DNA of 64,000 nt from Macrolepiota albuminosa (GCA_027475525.1 JAMWFC010000037.1:625419-689418), one strand, 5' to 3'; shown: positions 22,836-34,320, counted from the first letter of the stretch. Notes: a model not told the origin generated them from the sequence alone. Numbers and translations: made by a program.

Positions 22836-23414
22836 TCAGGACAGCTCTTTGTCCTGAGTTGCTTTCCCTTTCGCTTTGAAATTTATCACAGGTTTTAGAG
22901 CTAAGATATCATCTTCTTTTGCCAGGGTAAACACGTCGCTTGCGGCTACTGATTCACTTTTGGCAGCTTCAGCACAACCCTTGGGCGTAAAATAACTCAG
23001 CTCAATATACTCCCGCTCCCTCAGCTTTTTGATAGCAAAGCGCACCGGGGGGTACTCGATCGCTTCTGGGACCGGCTTACCGACAATGAAGTTGGGACCT
23101 TCCTCTTTGTTTGAAGGAGAGTGTCCTCTTGACAAAGTGGGTTGCAGAGAATTCGGCTTGTCTCGAACTCTCTGAGATTCTCCTCTTGTCTGTTGCCTTC
23201 TTCTTGCATCTGCTTCTCTCTCCTCACGTTCTGCTTCCCAGAGAGCTTTCCTGCGTTCCAAACCTTCTCTCCAAAGGTTTGACAGAATCTCTGCAGCTTG
23301 CTCGTTACTCAGCCCGTCCCTACTACGCATCACAGCTTCTCTAGTGAAGCTGTGTTCCTCCTTCGAGAAATCTGGGGAAGTCTCTGAGTTGGGGTCAACA
23401 GTGAGAGTAATCAT
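22836..23414 (-). CDS. Ngaro-like gag, N-terminal ORF
   Basis: A 192-residue open frame just inside repeat A1, so the first ORF of the minus-strand element. It is rich in charged residues with a long Glu/Arg helix (EGLERRKALWEAEREEREAD), a basic Ser-rich linker, then IEYPPVRFAIKKLREREYIE LSYFTPKGC-like sequence found before gag cores of this element type. There is no enzymatic motif. The start at 23414 follows an AT-rich leader. Confidence 0.5.
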   Translation of the reverse strand: MITLTVDPNSETSPDFSKEEHSFTREAVMRSRDGLSNEQAAEILSNLWREGLERRKALWEAEREEREADARRRQQTRGESQRVRDKPNSLQPTLSRGHSPSNKEEGPNFIVGKPVPEAIEYPPVRFAIKKLREREYIELSYFTPKGCAEAAKSESVAASDVFTLAKEDDILALKPVINFKAKGKATQDKELS

Positions 23415-23491
23415 GATTTTTCGGTCTTTTAAAGAGAGCGTGAAAGACTAGATGATCTTTTCTTTACCTGAGACGCTACTTAGAATGAATA

Positions 23492-23650
23492 AAAAATTTT
23501 CCTGTTGTTGGCTTGCCCGGTACTAGCGTGCAACAAAACTACTGAGGATGTGTCACGAAGCAAAAGGGAATTCTTGTGACAGCACAGCCACCCTCATTCA
23601 AAGACCACACCCTTTCCGTCGCTTGGATCTCCCGATGGACAGGCCAGCCA
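23492..23650 (-). repeat. Split direct repeat A1
   Basis: The 5' terminus of the minus-strand recombinase element. It is about 159 bp, ends CCAGCCA, and directly adjoins the resumed outer LTR at 23651. Confidence 0.87.
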
Positions 23651-23773
23651 TATGTGTATTTACATTACTCCATTAATAAATCTCACCCGTTGAATACAAA
23701 ACGCCAGTCTGAACATTGAGCTTAAGCTACTACAGACACAAGTCTGTTTATCCTGCGTGTTATCGCTGCAACA
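23651..23773 (+). repeat. Outer Copia 5' LTR, last segment
   Basis: It starts TATGTGTATTTACATTACTC and ends CTGCAACA, the CA terminus of the LTR. It corresponds to 54969-55091 in the 3' LTR. The primer-binding site follows immediately. Confidence 0.9.
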
Positions 23774-23784
23774 GGTTATGGGCC
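23774..23784 (+). promoter_or_regulatory. Probable primer-binding site of outer Copia
   Basis: GGTTATGGGCC abuts the 5' LTR. The inner Copia has the same GGTTATGGGC at 27560, also directly after its LTR. The complement resembles the anticodon arm of initiator tRNA-Met (CAUAACC), the half-tRNA priming mode known for some Copia elements. The tRNA assignment is inference. Confidence 0.55.
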
Positions 23785-23919
23785 TCGGCCCACAGACTTA
23801 TATCCAAGTTCAGATTATCCTTGCTCCGTTCTCTAACGTAGAAGCATTACTTGCGCCCGTCCTAGACTCCTCCACTCCCACGACTCTAATGCTAATCATT
23901 CCCGGCCCATCTGCCTAAC

Positions 23920-24609
23920 ATGGACAACACTGCTTCTCGATCGCCGATGTCCAAGCTCGGCATAATCAAGTATGCAGAGTGGGAAAAGGCGATGTATGGG
24001 AGACTCATGTCAGTTGGAGGATCCCGAATTGTTTCTGGCTCAGAAACAGAACCCCAAGATCGGGGAGATCCTATATCAGCACAAGCAGTACAATCCTATT
24101 GGCTCCAAAGCGACAGAGCCACAGGAGAAATCTATCAGATGAGGGAAACAAAACGCATGTCGATGACATTTGTGATAACCCAGCAGCAATGTGGCAAAAA
24201 TTGAAACAGATTCAATCAAAGTCTGCTCTGAACGCATGTTTCAATTCCCTTATGGCCTGTTCAACATTCGTCTGCGAGATGGTGAAAGTCTGACAGGACT
24301 CTGTACACATGTTGAAGGGGCGATGCAGCGGGTCAAAGCCCTTTTCCCGCCAGCTGTCACAGGCCCTGGTGGTTTAACATCACCTGGATACACACTTGAG
24401 ATGCTCGATGATGAGCTTTCCACCATGGCCATGCTGCATGCCCTTCCATGTGAAGACTATGCCTCATTCATCTCGTCGATCCTGCTGCTAAATGGACTGA
24501 CAAAGGACGCAGTCCTTGAAGCCTTCCGAACTGAGAAAACTCAGCGCCGTGCAGCCGAAGAAGAAGCAGAAACTGCCGCCACCGTTCGCGCCATCACATG
24601 TTATATATG
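23920..24609 (+). pseudogene. Outer Copia gag, 5' part
   Basis: A Copia-type gag (UBN2-like): KYAEWEKAMYGRLMSVG at the start, VDDICDNPAAMWQKL around 24150, then FNIRLRDGESLTGLC, LDDELSTMAMLHALP and VLEAFRTEKTQRRAAEEE. Frame changes near 24150 and 24230 are needed. The zinc knuckle begins ITCYIC at 24595 and is cut by a solo LTR exactly between its second and third cysteine/histidine ligands. Confidence 0.75.
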
Positions 24610-24846
24610 TGTAACGGCATCGTGACCTTTGCCCAGATAGGTCACACGTTCTACTCTGCAGGTCCATTTATTACTGATTTCCCCCTATTATGATTACCCA
24701 ATGTTCCATAGTTATCCTTAGTATAAATAGTCGTATTCTACGGTTTGTTAGGTAGCTTTCACAATATTAGAACTTAACCCAGTTCTATAGTGAGGCTCTA
24801 ATCTCGTGTGATGGAACACTACTCTTCTGGGTAGACTTCCATTACA
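24610..24846 (+). mobile_element. Solo LTR (Gypsy-like) in the outer Copia zinc knuckle
   Basis: 237 bp from TGTAACGGCATC to TTCCATTACA, flanked by ATATG on both sides (24605-24609 and 24847-24851). There is no internal sequence, so it is the product of LTR-LTR recombination. A TATA-like GTATAAATAG at 24721-24730 gives the orientation. Its start (TGTAACGG) and a 'GGCTCTA...GTGTGATGG' block resemble the Gypsy-C LTR at 55890-56110, so it probably came from a relative of Gypsy-C. Confidence 0.9.
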
Positions 24847-26774
24847 ATATGTAATGGCCCACATAAGGTCCCAGACTGCCCGAAACTTGCCGCCGCACGG
24901 GAGAATGCTAAGAAAGGTGAAAGCAACACCAAATCTAAGAAGCGAGGAGGACAACGTGGAGCAAAAGCAGATGTTGCTAAGACAACCGACACACCTAAAG
25001 TGGAAGAAGGTTGCGATAGACCAGCCGTCAAAGCTGAGGCAGCTGTTTGTCAATTAGCCTCACCCTCCCCTTTACCAGCTGACATGCTGTGGAACACAGA
25101 CTCTGGTGCCTCGACACATATGACGTCTCATCGCGAATGGTTTCTGCCAGACTCTTTCAAGCCATGGAGAGTCCCCATATATCTTGCAAACAATGCGGTG
25201 ATTTACTCAGCAGGAAAGGGAGATGTGTTGTTCAGACCAGCTGGAAAGAGACAGCCTCAAGGATGTTATCATCACCAACATTTTGTTCGTACCTGAGCTA
25301 GTCAACAATCTTCTTTCCATTACCGCCCTTAGTGTGCACCGAGGCTTCACCATCATTTTCCGTGGTTGCAAAGTCTTTTTCAACGTCCAGGACGAGCCGA
25401 TTTTTTCTGCCACCATAGATATCATGTCCTATTTAGATGGACACACACTTGTCTCATCACCACTACACTCTGCTAAGGTGGCTGACATAGGTCCAACGTC
25501 TTCTGCCATGATTGAAAAAGAACTACTCCACCAAAGAATGTGTCACATAGGTGTCAAACGCCTGGAACGCCTCATTACAGAGAATCTCACTGAGGACCTG
25601 AAAAGTAAACCAGGCTCATTGCTTCCTGATACAAGGCAAGCTGCATCGTGCTCCGTTCCCATGTTCAGCAGACCAAGCAACTGAGGTATTGGGTAGAGTA
25701 TTCTCAGATGTACATGGACCAATGCCAGTAGGAGGTCACCAAACTAATGACAAATGGTTATGTACTTTTATAGATGACAGCTCCTGATGGGCAGAGACCT
25801 ACGTCATGCAATGGAAGAGTGATACGTTCAAAGCATTCAAATCCTTCAAATCCCACGTCGAACGTCAAACTGGCATGAAAATTAAATGTGTACATCATGA
25901 CAAAGGAGGCAAATTCATTTCGAATGAATTCCTCAAGTTTTGCGAAAACGACAGCATATGACTCGAGTTCACCAACACAGGCTCACCTCAACAAAATGGC
26001 ATGGCAGAACGCCTTAATAGGACTATACAGGAAGCTATAACATGTATGCTAACTGAGGCGAAGCTCCCAGAGAGTTTTTGGACTTATGCTCTTGGGGCTT
26101 ATAGACATGTTCACAATCGCACTCCGACGTCTGCACTCACTGCCAGCAGAACGCCATTTGAAGCCTACAAGCATAAAAAACCTTGCGTAGGACACCTACG
26201 CGTGTTTGGCTGTGCTGCCTATGTACTTATTGGGCGCAACAAATGTCGTGGAATGCAAGGACACGCTGTTTCAGGGATTTTTATTGGTTATCTGGACAAC
26301 TATGTAGGTTGGCATATATACCTCCCCAGCACCAAGAAAGTAATCGTGTCCCGCGATGTCATATTCAACGAGACCTGCTTTCCCAGGCTCTCACTCTTGA
26401 ATGCGCCTCCTGTACCAAGCGTTGACATGTTTGACAATCTAGAGGAATACCCACCATACGACTCGGATGAAGCCATCGCACCCCAGGCAGAACCAGCATC
26501 GCCAGCAAGCATGCCGGTTAATAGGGAATGTGCCTTCGACGATGGTGAACCCCTTACAGACATCGAGTCAGATGCCACAGAATCGGTGGGAGTGACAGGT
26601 GGCGACACTCCAACACCGTCACACGATGACATTTCAGTGGGAGCAACAGGTGGCAACACTCCAATGCCGCCACATGACAACGTTTTGGTGGGAGCTGAAC
26701 AGCCAATACGAACACAAGCACCACGCCAGCCTAAGCCTCCACTGCCGCCACGTGAACCAAGTCAATGCATCTGA
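24847..26774 (+). pseudogene. Outer Copia zinc knuckle remainder, protease and integrase
   Basis: The rest of the knuckle is NGPHKVPDC, giving a CCHC pattern once the solo LTR is removed. The protease starts WNTDSGASTHMTSH near 25090. A frame change near 25250 leads to the GAG-pre-integrase helix (LHQRMCHIGVKRLERL) near 25530. The integrase core follows in frame pieces: DVHGPMPVGGHQ (25700), HHDKGGKFISNEF (25900), SPQQNGMAERLNRTIQEA (25985). TGA stops lie near 25785 and 25960. The C-terminal part (HLRVFGCAAYVLI; SGIFIGYLDN) is typical of Copia integrases, followed by an acidic Pro/Thr-rich linker with a repeated 'VGxTGGxTPxPxHDx' phrase at 26590-26690. Confidence 0.8.
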
Positions 26775-26813
26775 TTCCCAGCTTGCAGCGCAGATGCCAA
26801 ATACTGAGATGCT

Positions 26814-27214
26814 GTGCACAGGCAGCAGAATAAGGAGTCACCCCTTGTGCATGAACCGCCTCCGCCACCGCCACCATCACCCTATCCTGAAGAACTGGCA
26901 GAAGAACCTCTATGGCACGTCAATATTGGCAATTTAGATGCACATGAGGAGCGGGAGGTGGCCCTTACCTTAAATGTCAAAATCGAAGACACATTGATAC
27001 TTGCTGGCCATGCCTTTGTTGAGCACGGTGCAGATTTTGGTGGGTACAAAGCTGTCAGTGCAAATGCCGCTACTGCATACAAGGTCAGCACACACGATAT
27101 GAATCCCAGATTGTATAAGGAAGCAATGGCCAGTGAGAATGCGTCTGAATGGTACAAAGCAATGTGCGATGAGATGAATTCATTGAAGGATAGTGGCACA
27201 TGGCGACCAGTCTA
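26814..27214 (+). pseudogene. Outer Copia reverse transcriptase, 5' part
   Basis: The start of a Copia RT: MNPRLYKEAMASENASEWYKAM and DEMNSLKDSGTWR, ending at the inner Copia insertion point. It continues at 32815 with LPAGHRTIGSHWVFKVKH after removal of the inner element and one GTCTA copy. Confidence 0.8.
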
Positions 27215-27559
27215 TGTTAGGAACGACCACTGACGTCACACAAGATGTGATAGATGTGATACACGAACAATGGTCATTAAGCCACCGAGATGGCCACCAT
27301 ACTGCTTTGTCTGTACACACATATATAACTCGAACACCCCACATAGAATACCCTCAGTTTGACTTATACACAACTGAGGGTACGTTACAATACACTTCGC
27401 CTACATACATCATACTCACTCGCACCTAGATTAAACTTACGTGTATTTGATCTAGGTACTTGCAATATCAGTTTGACTTATACACAACTGAGGATTAAAC
27501 TTACGTGTATTTGATCTAGGTGTGAATCACCCATCAGATAGTCTATACCAGTTCCAACA
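27215..27559 (+). repeat. Inner Copia 5' LTR
   Basis: TGTTAGGAAC...GTTCCAACA. The LTR contains an internal duplication: 'CAGTTTGACTTATACACAACTGAGG' and 'ATTAAACTTACGTGTATTTGATCTAGGT' each occur twice, in both LTR copies, so the duplication predates this insertion. The PBS-like GGTTATGGGC follows at 27560. Confidence 0.95.
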
Positions 27560-27570
27560 GGTTATGGGCT
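27560..27570 (+). promoter_or_regulatory. Probable primer-binding site of inner Copia
   Basis: GGTTATGGGCT directly after the LTR, shared with the outer Copia at 23774. The complement fits the anticodon arm of initiator tRNA-Met. Confidence 0.55.
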
Positions 27571-27808
27571 GCTGCTGAGCAAAAATACTTGACGAAGTAC
27601 TTTTTGCTCGTTGGAACGCTTGCGAAACGACGCCGTCTACATCGGACTTCTGCCTTACAGAGCTGCCTCTCCGCCGCCTTTGTCTCCTGCCAGGGACACC
27701 CGCACTGCCTCTTGTCTGCTTCCGATTTGGAACAGATAAGATTGTTATTGTTCTCAGATTGAACGCTGCTGCCCCTTTCCTGCCCCGCCTGCTCTATCCA
27801 TCCCAGAA

Positions 27809-30800
27809 ATGTCTAGCGACGCTGCTAACCCCTCCATTCACGCAATCTCTGTGCGTGGAGCTGACTGGAAGCACGAGAAGTTCAACAGAAACTCTGTAAC
27901 CGCAAATTTCATGAAGTGGACTAAAGATCTCCAGATTTACCTATCCCTACTTGGTCTAAAACCCTACATCTTCGACCCCCTCACCTCCCCGCCCAGTTCC
28001 GTCAATGAGCCAACAGCATACCAAAACTGGTGCTTGAACGACGATCTTGCATGCGCCGTCATACTCACAGCTCTAGATGACTCCGAGTATGATGGACTGG
28101 ATGAAAGTAAGACTGCCACAAATCTCTATGCCCAGATCAAGACTCGTGCAGAGGGAGAAGGCCCTGTCAGGATGATCACCTTGATCCAGGAAGTACTGAA
28201 AATTCAGTGCTCTCCGAGCGAGCCACTCCCGGCAATGGCGAAGCGAATCTGTGACATAGTCAACCGCATTTTCTCCATCCAGACCCTTGACAAAGAACTT
28301 TTCAAGTGTGTCGTCCTTCTAAACAGCCTTAACAGCCCCCAGTACGAGCCAATCCAAGCCCAGGTTTCCCGTGGCCTTGCTGACGCTACCAAGGACCACC
28401 CATATAACTCTGACCAGATTCAAAAGCTCCTTGAGACAGTCCAGAACCTCAACGTGCTTAAAACCTCCGCATTGGGACAGGCGTCCGACACTGCACTTGC
28501 TGCCACAACGAAAAGCAGGTTCCACTCCAACAAACCCTGGCTTCCCGGGCACAACCATCCTGCCAGCGTGAAATGCTGCGCTACGTGTGCCACCTGCGGA
28601 CGACCTTGCGCAGGCCACGACACGCAGTTCTGTGCTCACCCTGGTGGCACCATGGAGAAACAAGGCATTAACGCCGCCCATGACGCTGCTCGTGCCGCCA
28701 CTGCCAGCCATAGTCAGAGACAAGCAAATGCCCCCACCGCGAAAGTATACACTCAACTGACAGGCCCGAAGGGGAAGGTTTACTTAGTGGAGGAGGACGA
28801 CCTCGGAAAACTGCAAACCTTGAGCAGCGCTCCAGCCTCAGCAGGCTTTGCCAGCCTCACTACGGACACTCTCCCCTCCATCGACGATACCGAGTGGGAG
28901 GGCTGGATGGCCTCTGTAGTCGAGGAGGAGATATCGACCTCGATAGACTGGTCAAAACACACCAACTACAGGACCAACCAGGAATCCGAAACCGCTCTCA
29001 TTACCACTGCTGAACGACCATTCTTCATTGACTCTGGAGCAACCGTACACATCTCCCCATACCGATCCAATTTCCTCATGCTCCAGCCAATTACCCCAAA
29101 AGATATAAAAGGAGTAGGGGGATCAACCATCTCAGCCCGGGGAATCAGATGTATCAAGTTACACACCGCAGGAGGCGCGTTACTCAAGCTCAAGAATGCA
29201 CTCTACGTACCCAGCTCCACCATCCGCCTGGTCTCCGTCAGCCATATCTCTGCAAATAGCAACACGTACTCACGTTTTGATGATGAAAAGGTCGAGATCG
29301 TAGACTGCTATATGAACAACGTCATTGCCAGCGGCCCCATGATCAAAGGCAGAGGACTCTATACAATTGACCTCTCCCACAACACGACCGAACATGCATA
29401 CCTCACCCACAACCAAGTGAACATAGAAACATGGCACCGCTGCCTGGGTCATGCGAACTACCAAGCTATCCTCCAGTTAGCCCGCGATCAGAAGATCAAA
29501 GGTGCGCTCTCACCCTCCTATCTACCCCCACCTAAATGTGACGCATGCATCCTTGGGAAACAGACACGAACGTCGGTCCCAAAGGTGCGAGGGGAGGGGA
29601 GAAGAGCAACGCGAAAGCTTGAGATTGTATGGGCAGATCTGATGGGGCCTGTGAACGTACGCTCGCAGTCAGGAAACCATTATGTATTAGACATAGTGGA
29701 TGATTATACCAATATGCCCTGGTCCATTCCTCTAAACACTAAGGGAGACGCATTTGCTGCACTAAAAACCTGGGAAAAGGCTCGCAAAAACGAGACCGGA
29801 CTCAAAATTGGCAGATACAGAACTGGGTTCAATGGAGAGCTCAACAGCAACGAAATGGAAAACTGGCTCGCCACAAGAGGCATCCAAATGGAACAAAGCG
29901 CACCCTACACATCAGCACATATTGGACAAGTTGAGCGAATGCATCGCACACTCATGGGGAAGGCGAGAACAATGAGAATTGACTCGGAATGCCCAGATTT
30001 TCTTTGGGACGAATTCTACTTGACTGTGACACACTTACACACCAGAACGCCCACAAAATCACTTAAAGGAAAGACACCTTATGAAGGATGGTTCGGACGC
30101 AAACCAGACTACTCCTATATGCGGGAAATAGGGTGCCGTGCATTTGTATTCATTCCAACGCATAACCCCAAACTGCAACCGCGCTCCGTTGAATGTACGC
30201 TGATCGGATATGGCCAGACCTCCAAGACTTATCAGTGTTGGAGTAAGCGCAAAGGAAAGGTCTTCCAAACCTACCACGTAAGGTTCATCGAGAGGCACGA
30301 GTCACAGACCCCCAAGCAGCTTACCGAGCCTACCACCAAAGACAGGATGCCTCCGATCCCAATGTTAGAGGATCTTGACAAGTCTGCGACTACAGCCCCT
30401 CAAGAACATGACAACGACCTTGGCGAACTCAAGGTCACAACCACCAGACCAGCCAACACCCTAGAACGACCCCAACCAGACGACAACAACATCGAGCAAC
30501 AGCCTGCCCTGAGAAGATCGACCAGGACCTGTCAGCCTACAGAGAAGGTCATGATGGAAGGAAACAGGGCACCTACACGACTCGAAAGAATAATGGAGGA
30601 CATAAGAGAGGGCGAAAAGAGAGTGAAGGAAGCGAGAATGGGAAAGACGGCAGGAGAACGGGCTGAGGAGGAGCCGCCAGTGCAACCGATCACAGCCACT
30701 GAACAAGCGCCCATACCCACAAACACTGAACAAGCGCCCGCGCCCACAGTCACTGAACCCGAGATCAACATTGACCCTGATCGCGTTCTTGCAGCAATCA

Positions 30801-32419
30801 TGCAACTCGGCGACATTGAGCCTCTACCAGTCGGGACTGAGGAGGAGCCCAGAATGTGGAAGGAGGCTCAGGAGGGGCCGGATGCGGCGAAATGGGAGGA
30901 GGCCTACCATGAGGAACTCAAATCCCTGAAGGACATGGGCGTGTATCGACTGATACCCCGCTCAGCTGTCCCAAAAGGACAAAAGGTACGGAAAGAACGC
31001 CCTGTGTTCAAGATCAAGCGGGATGAAAATGGGAATCCATCACGTTACAAGGTGCGCCTGGTCTTCAAGGGGTACGAACAGATTCATGGAAAAGATTACA
31101 ACAAAACCACTTCCCCGACAGCGTGCATGGAGTCTTGGAGGATATTGTTACACATAGCAGCAACGGAGGGTTGGGACGCCACGCAGATCGATGTGAAGAC
31201 AGCTTTCCTGTATGGCATCTTACCAGACAATGAAGTGCAGTACATGGAGCAGCCAGATGGTTTCAAGGAAACAGGGAAGGAAGACTGGGTGTGCGAGCTT
31301 GTAAAGGGCCTGTACGGAATGAAGCAGGCCAGCAGGATATGGAACCAGACGCTACACGACCGCATGATGACATGGGGATTCACTTGACTCGCTTGCAAAG
31401 CCTGTATGTATTACAGAAAATCGGATACTGGTACAATAATAGCAGCCGTCCATGTCGACGATTTCCTATCCATTGCCAGCTCCAAAGACGAGAACAACCG
31501 CTTCAAGAACCAGATGTGCGAAGCATGGAGCATATCCGACCTAGGCACCCCTAGATACCTTGTCAGCGTCTCCGTTGAATGGGATCGCAACAACAAGACC
31601 GTCTCATTATCACAGACGGCCTTCATAAATTGTGTGATACAGCAGTTTGGACAGAAGGAAGCACAACCCCTGTCACTCCCCATGGAACCCGGCCTGAAGC
31701 TGAGACGACCAAAACAAGACCATCAGACACAGAATGAACGAGACGACATTGCAAAACTTCCCTATTGATCACTTGTCGGATGCCTCCTCTACATTCCAAT
31801 AGCGACTAGACCTGATATCGTGTACGCCGTTCAACAACTATCCCAATTTCTGGACAATTATGACAGGACGCACTGGAGCGCAGGCATCTGGTTAGTCAGA
31901 TATCTGAAAGGATCGAGTGACTTAAAGCTCAAACTGGGCGGTTCCTCAATTGTACTGCAGGGATTCACCGACGCAGACTGGGCAAGCTGCCTGGATACCA
32001 GGAGGAGCACTGGCGGTTACGCTTGGTCTTTGGGCTCTGGAGCCATTTCGTGGTCCGTCAGAAAACAGAAGACTGTCGCGACCTCATCCTGTGAGGCCGA
32101 GTACATGGCCGCTTACGAATCCACACAGGAATGCATCTGGCTGCGTACACTGATGAAAGAAATTGGCTGGGACTTCACCACGCAACCTACCACCCTATTC
32201 TGCGACAATAAGGCTGCAATCACACTATCCAAAGATCCGACATCCCACGCTAGAGTCAAACACTTTGACATCAAATACCACTTCATTCGAGAGCGAGCCC
32301 AGATAGGAGAAATTACCATAAAATACGTCAACACACGAGACAACGTGGCCGACCTATTTACAAAAGCACTACCGAAGCCACTCTTCCTTCGTCTATGGGA
32401 AATTCTTGGGCTCTCCTGA
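27809..32419 (+). pseudogene. Inner Copia gag-pol polyprotein
   Basis: The frame is open from ATG 27809 to 31387 (1192 codons), then TGA at 31385, a segment to TGA at about 31766, and RNase H to TGA 32417. Domains by residue: gag 1-250 (MSSDAANPSIHAISVRGADW...); an unusual Cys-rich knuckle near 252-285 (CCATCATCGRPCAGHDTQFC); protease near 405 (FFIDSGATVHIS); GAG-pre-integrase near 545 (WHRCLGHANYQAI; CDACILGKQ); integrase 600-830, where the usual second Asp motif reads RTGFNGEL; RT from about 1040 (HEELKSLKDMGVYRLIP; QIDVKTAFLYG; LVKGLYGMKQASR; catalytic AVHVDDF at 31450); RNase H (GFTDADWASCLDTRRSTGG; SSCEAEYMAAYE). The two internal stops replace Arg in FTRLAC-like and LPYRSLVG-like contexts. 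Confidence 0.92.
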
Positions 32420-32469
32420 CAACTCCATGCGAGGAGGAGTAATGACCATCGGTCCGTGGTAAGGAGGAG

Positions 32470-32814
32470 TGTTAGGAACGACCACTGACATCACACGAGA
32501 TGTGATAGATGTGATACATGAACAATGGTCATTAAGCCACCGAGATGGCCACCATACTGCTTTGTCCGTACACACATATATAACTCGAACACCCCACATA
32601 GAATACCCTCAGTTTGACTTATACACAACTGAGGGTATGTTACGATACACTTCGCCTACATACATCATACTCACTCGCACCTAGATTAAACTTACGTGTA
32701 TTTGATCTAGGTACTTGCAATATCAGTTTGACTTATACACAACTGAGGATTAAACTTACGTGTATTTGATCTAGGTGTGAATCACCCATCGGATAGTCTA
32801 TACCAGTTCCAACA
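32470..32814 (+). repeat. Inner Copia 3' LTR
   Basis: Preceded by the polypurine tract AAGGAGGAG (32461-32469) and followed by GTCTA. It is 338/345 identical to the 5' copy. Confidence 0.95.
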
Positions 32815-34320
32815 GTCTACCTCCCTGCCAGGCATCGCACTATTGGCTCTCATTGGGTCTTCAAAGTTAAACATCTTCCTGATGGCACTATTGATCGATT
32901 CAAAGCTCGCCTTGTTGCACAAGGCTTCAGCCAGCGCCCCGGCGTCAATTTTGATGAAACATATGCTCTGACGGCCCACTGGGCAGCAGTTCGTACTATT
33001 CTCGCATTAGCAGCAGCTGAGGATATGCACCTTGAATCGATAGACATCTCTTCTGTCTTCTTGCCTGGGGTCGTCGATGCTGAGTTGTACATGAAATTTC
33101 CTGAAGGCTTCCCAGAGGACGTGCCACCTGACATTGAACGTCAGCCTGGTGACGGCGAACCTTGTGTGAGACTACAGAAGGGCCTCTATGGCCTGAAGCA
33201 AGGAGCAAACTTATGGCACAAGTGTATGCATGAAGTTTTTCTGCAGCTAGGCTTCACTTGCATCACTTCCGACCCCTGCGTCTATGTTTACATTTGTGAC
33301 GGTGTGCAAATCATCGTGCCCATTCATGTCAATGACATGACACTAGCCTCCAAGTCCAAGCCTGCGATCCTCAAAGTCATCACAGAGCTACAAAAGTTCT
33401 TCAAACTACGACACCTTGGACTGACAACTGGCCTACTGGGCGTAGTGGTTACATGCGATCATGCTAATCGTAAACTCTGGATTGACCAGAGAGCTTATGC
33501 TATTGAAGTTCTCTCTCAGTTCAACATGCTGGATTGCAAAGCTGTCACGACCCCCCTCGAGCAGAGTGTGCGCCTCTCTAAAGCAGACGCACTGGCCACT
33601 CCTGAGGATGTTGAAGCCATGCGCAATGTCCCTTATGTCCAGGCCACCGGAGCATTGCTCTACTTAGCAATGTGCATCTGTCCGGACATTGCCTTTGCTG
33701 TTGGTGTACTCTGCAGGTTCAATGCGTGTCCAGGCCCTAAACACTGGCGAGCCATAAAACATCTCATGCAATACATTTGTGGTATACTCGACTACAGAAT
33801 AGAATACTCTGCTGAAGCCACAAATCAACCACCTTCTCCCTTCACCGCTTTCACTAACACTGATCATGGCGGCAACCTTGACAACAGTTGATCTATGGCT
33901 GGCTTGATTTTGCTTGTAGCTGGCAGCACTGTCAGCTGGATTTCAAAGCAACAAACTCTTGTTGCTCTCTCCACGACAGAGGCCAAATTTGTCACTGCCA
34001 GTGAAACTGGACGGGAGCTATGCTGGCTTCACAACTTTCTCAGTGATATTGGTTCGCCACAATCGATGCCCATGGCCCTCAACATTGACAACCAATCAGC
34101 CATCTCAGTCTCAAAGCAATCCAAGCATATGGGCTGCTTGAAGCATCTTGATCGACACTGGTTCTGGTTGTGACAAGCTGCTTACAATGGAAAACTCAAA
34201 CCAATTTATATTCCTAGTGAAGATATGGTTGCCAACCTACTCACGAAGAACCTCCCTCGCATAATCGTTGATAAGCTGAGGTGCAGTATGGGACTAGTCA
34301 GAGAGTTCTCTAGGACTGAC
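32815..34320 (+). pseudogene. Outer Copia reverse transcriptase, 3' part, and RNase H
   Basis: LPAGHRTIGSHWVFKVKH, then FKARLVAQGFSQRPGV, LESIDISSVFLPG and LQKGLYGLKQGANLWH. The catalytic box reads HVNDMTLAS, where the family has HVDDM: the first Asp is replaced by Asn at codon 33331-33333. A TGA ends the frame near 33890 (replacing a residue before SMAGL). RNase H follows (VALSTTEAKFVTASE; ALNIDNQSAISVSKQ) with another TGA near 34171, then LKPIYIPSEDMVANLLTKNL. The polypurine tract AGGTGGGAG precedes the 3' LTR at 34356. Confidence 0.88.

Larger units (their letters stand above)
6347..23650 (-). mobile_element. Tyrosine-recombinase (Ngaro/DIRS-like) retrotransposon with split direct repeats
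   Basis: Read on the minus strand, the order is terminal repeat A1 (23650-23492), gag-like ORF, RT/RNase H, tyrosine recombinase, then B1 (6961-6799), A2 (6798-6640) and B2 (6510-6347). This A1-ORFs-B1-A2-B2 pattern is the split-direct-repeat structure of Ngaro- and PAT-like elements. It has no target duplication: left flank AACGCCAGG and right flank TATGTG are contiguous in the intact LTR copy near 54966. That fits recombinase-mediated insertion. Gypsy-A (9805-21199) interrupts the reverse transcriptase. The unexpanded element is about 5.9 kb. I see no methyltransferase, which favours Ngaro over DIRS. Confidence 0.88.
27215..32814 (+). mobile_element. Inner Copia retrotransposon (near-complete)
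   Basis: A 5600-bp element with 345-bp LTRs (27215-27559 and 32470-32814) and the 5-bp duplication GTCTA on both sides. A single long gag-pol frame occupies 27809-32419. The LTRs differ at seven positions, all CpG transitions, and the coding frame has only two stops, both TGA. It is therefore one of the least decayed elements here. It sits in the outer Copia RT in the same orientation. Confidence 0.96.

Noticed and set aside
24610..24846. Intron in the outer Copia gag
   Set aside because: The segment has LTR termini and a perfect 5-bp target duplication and lacks splice sites.
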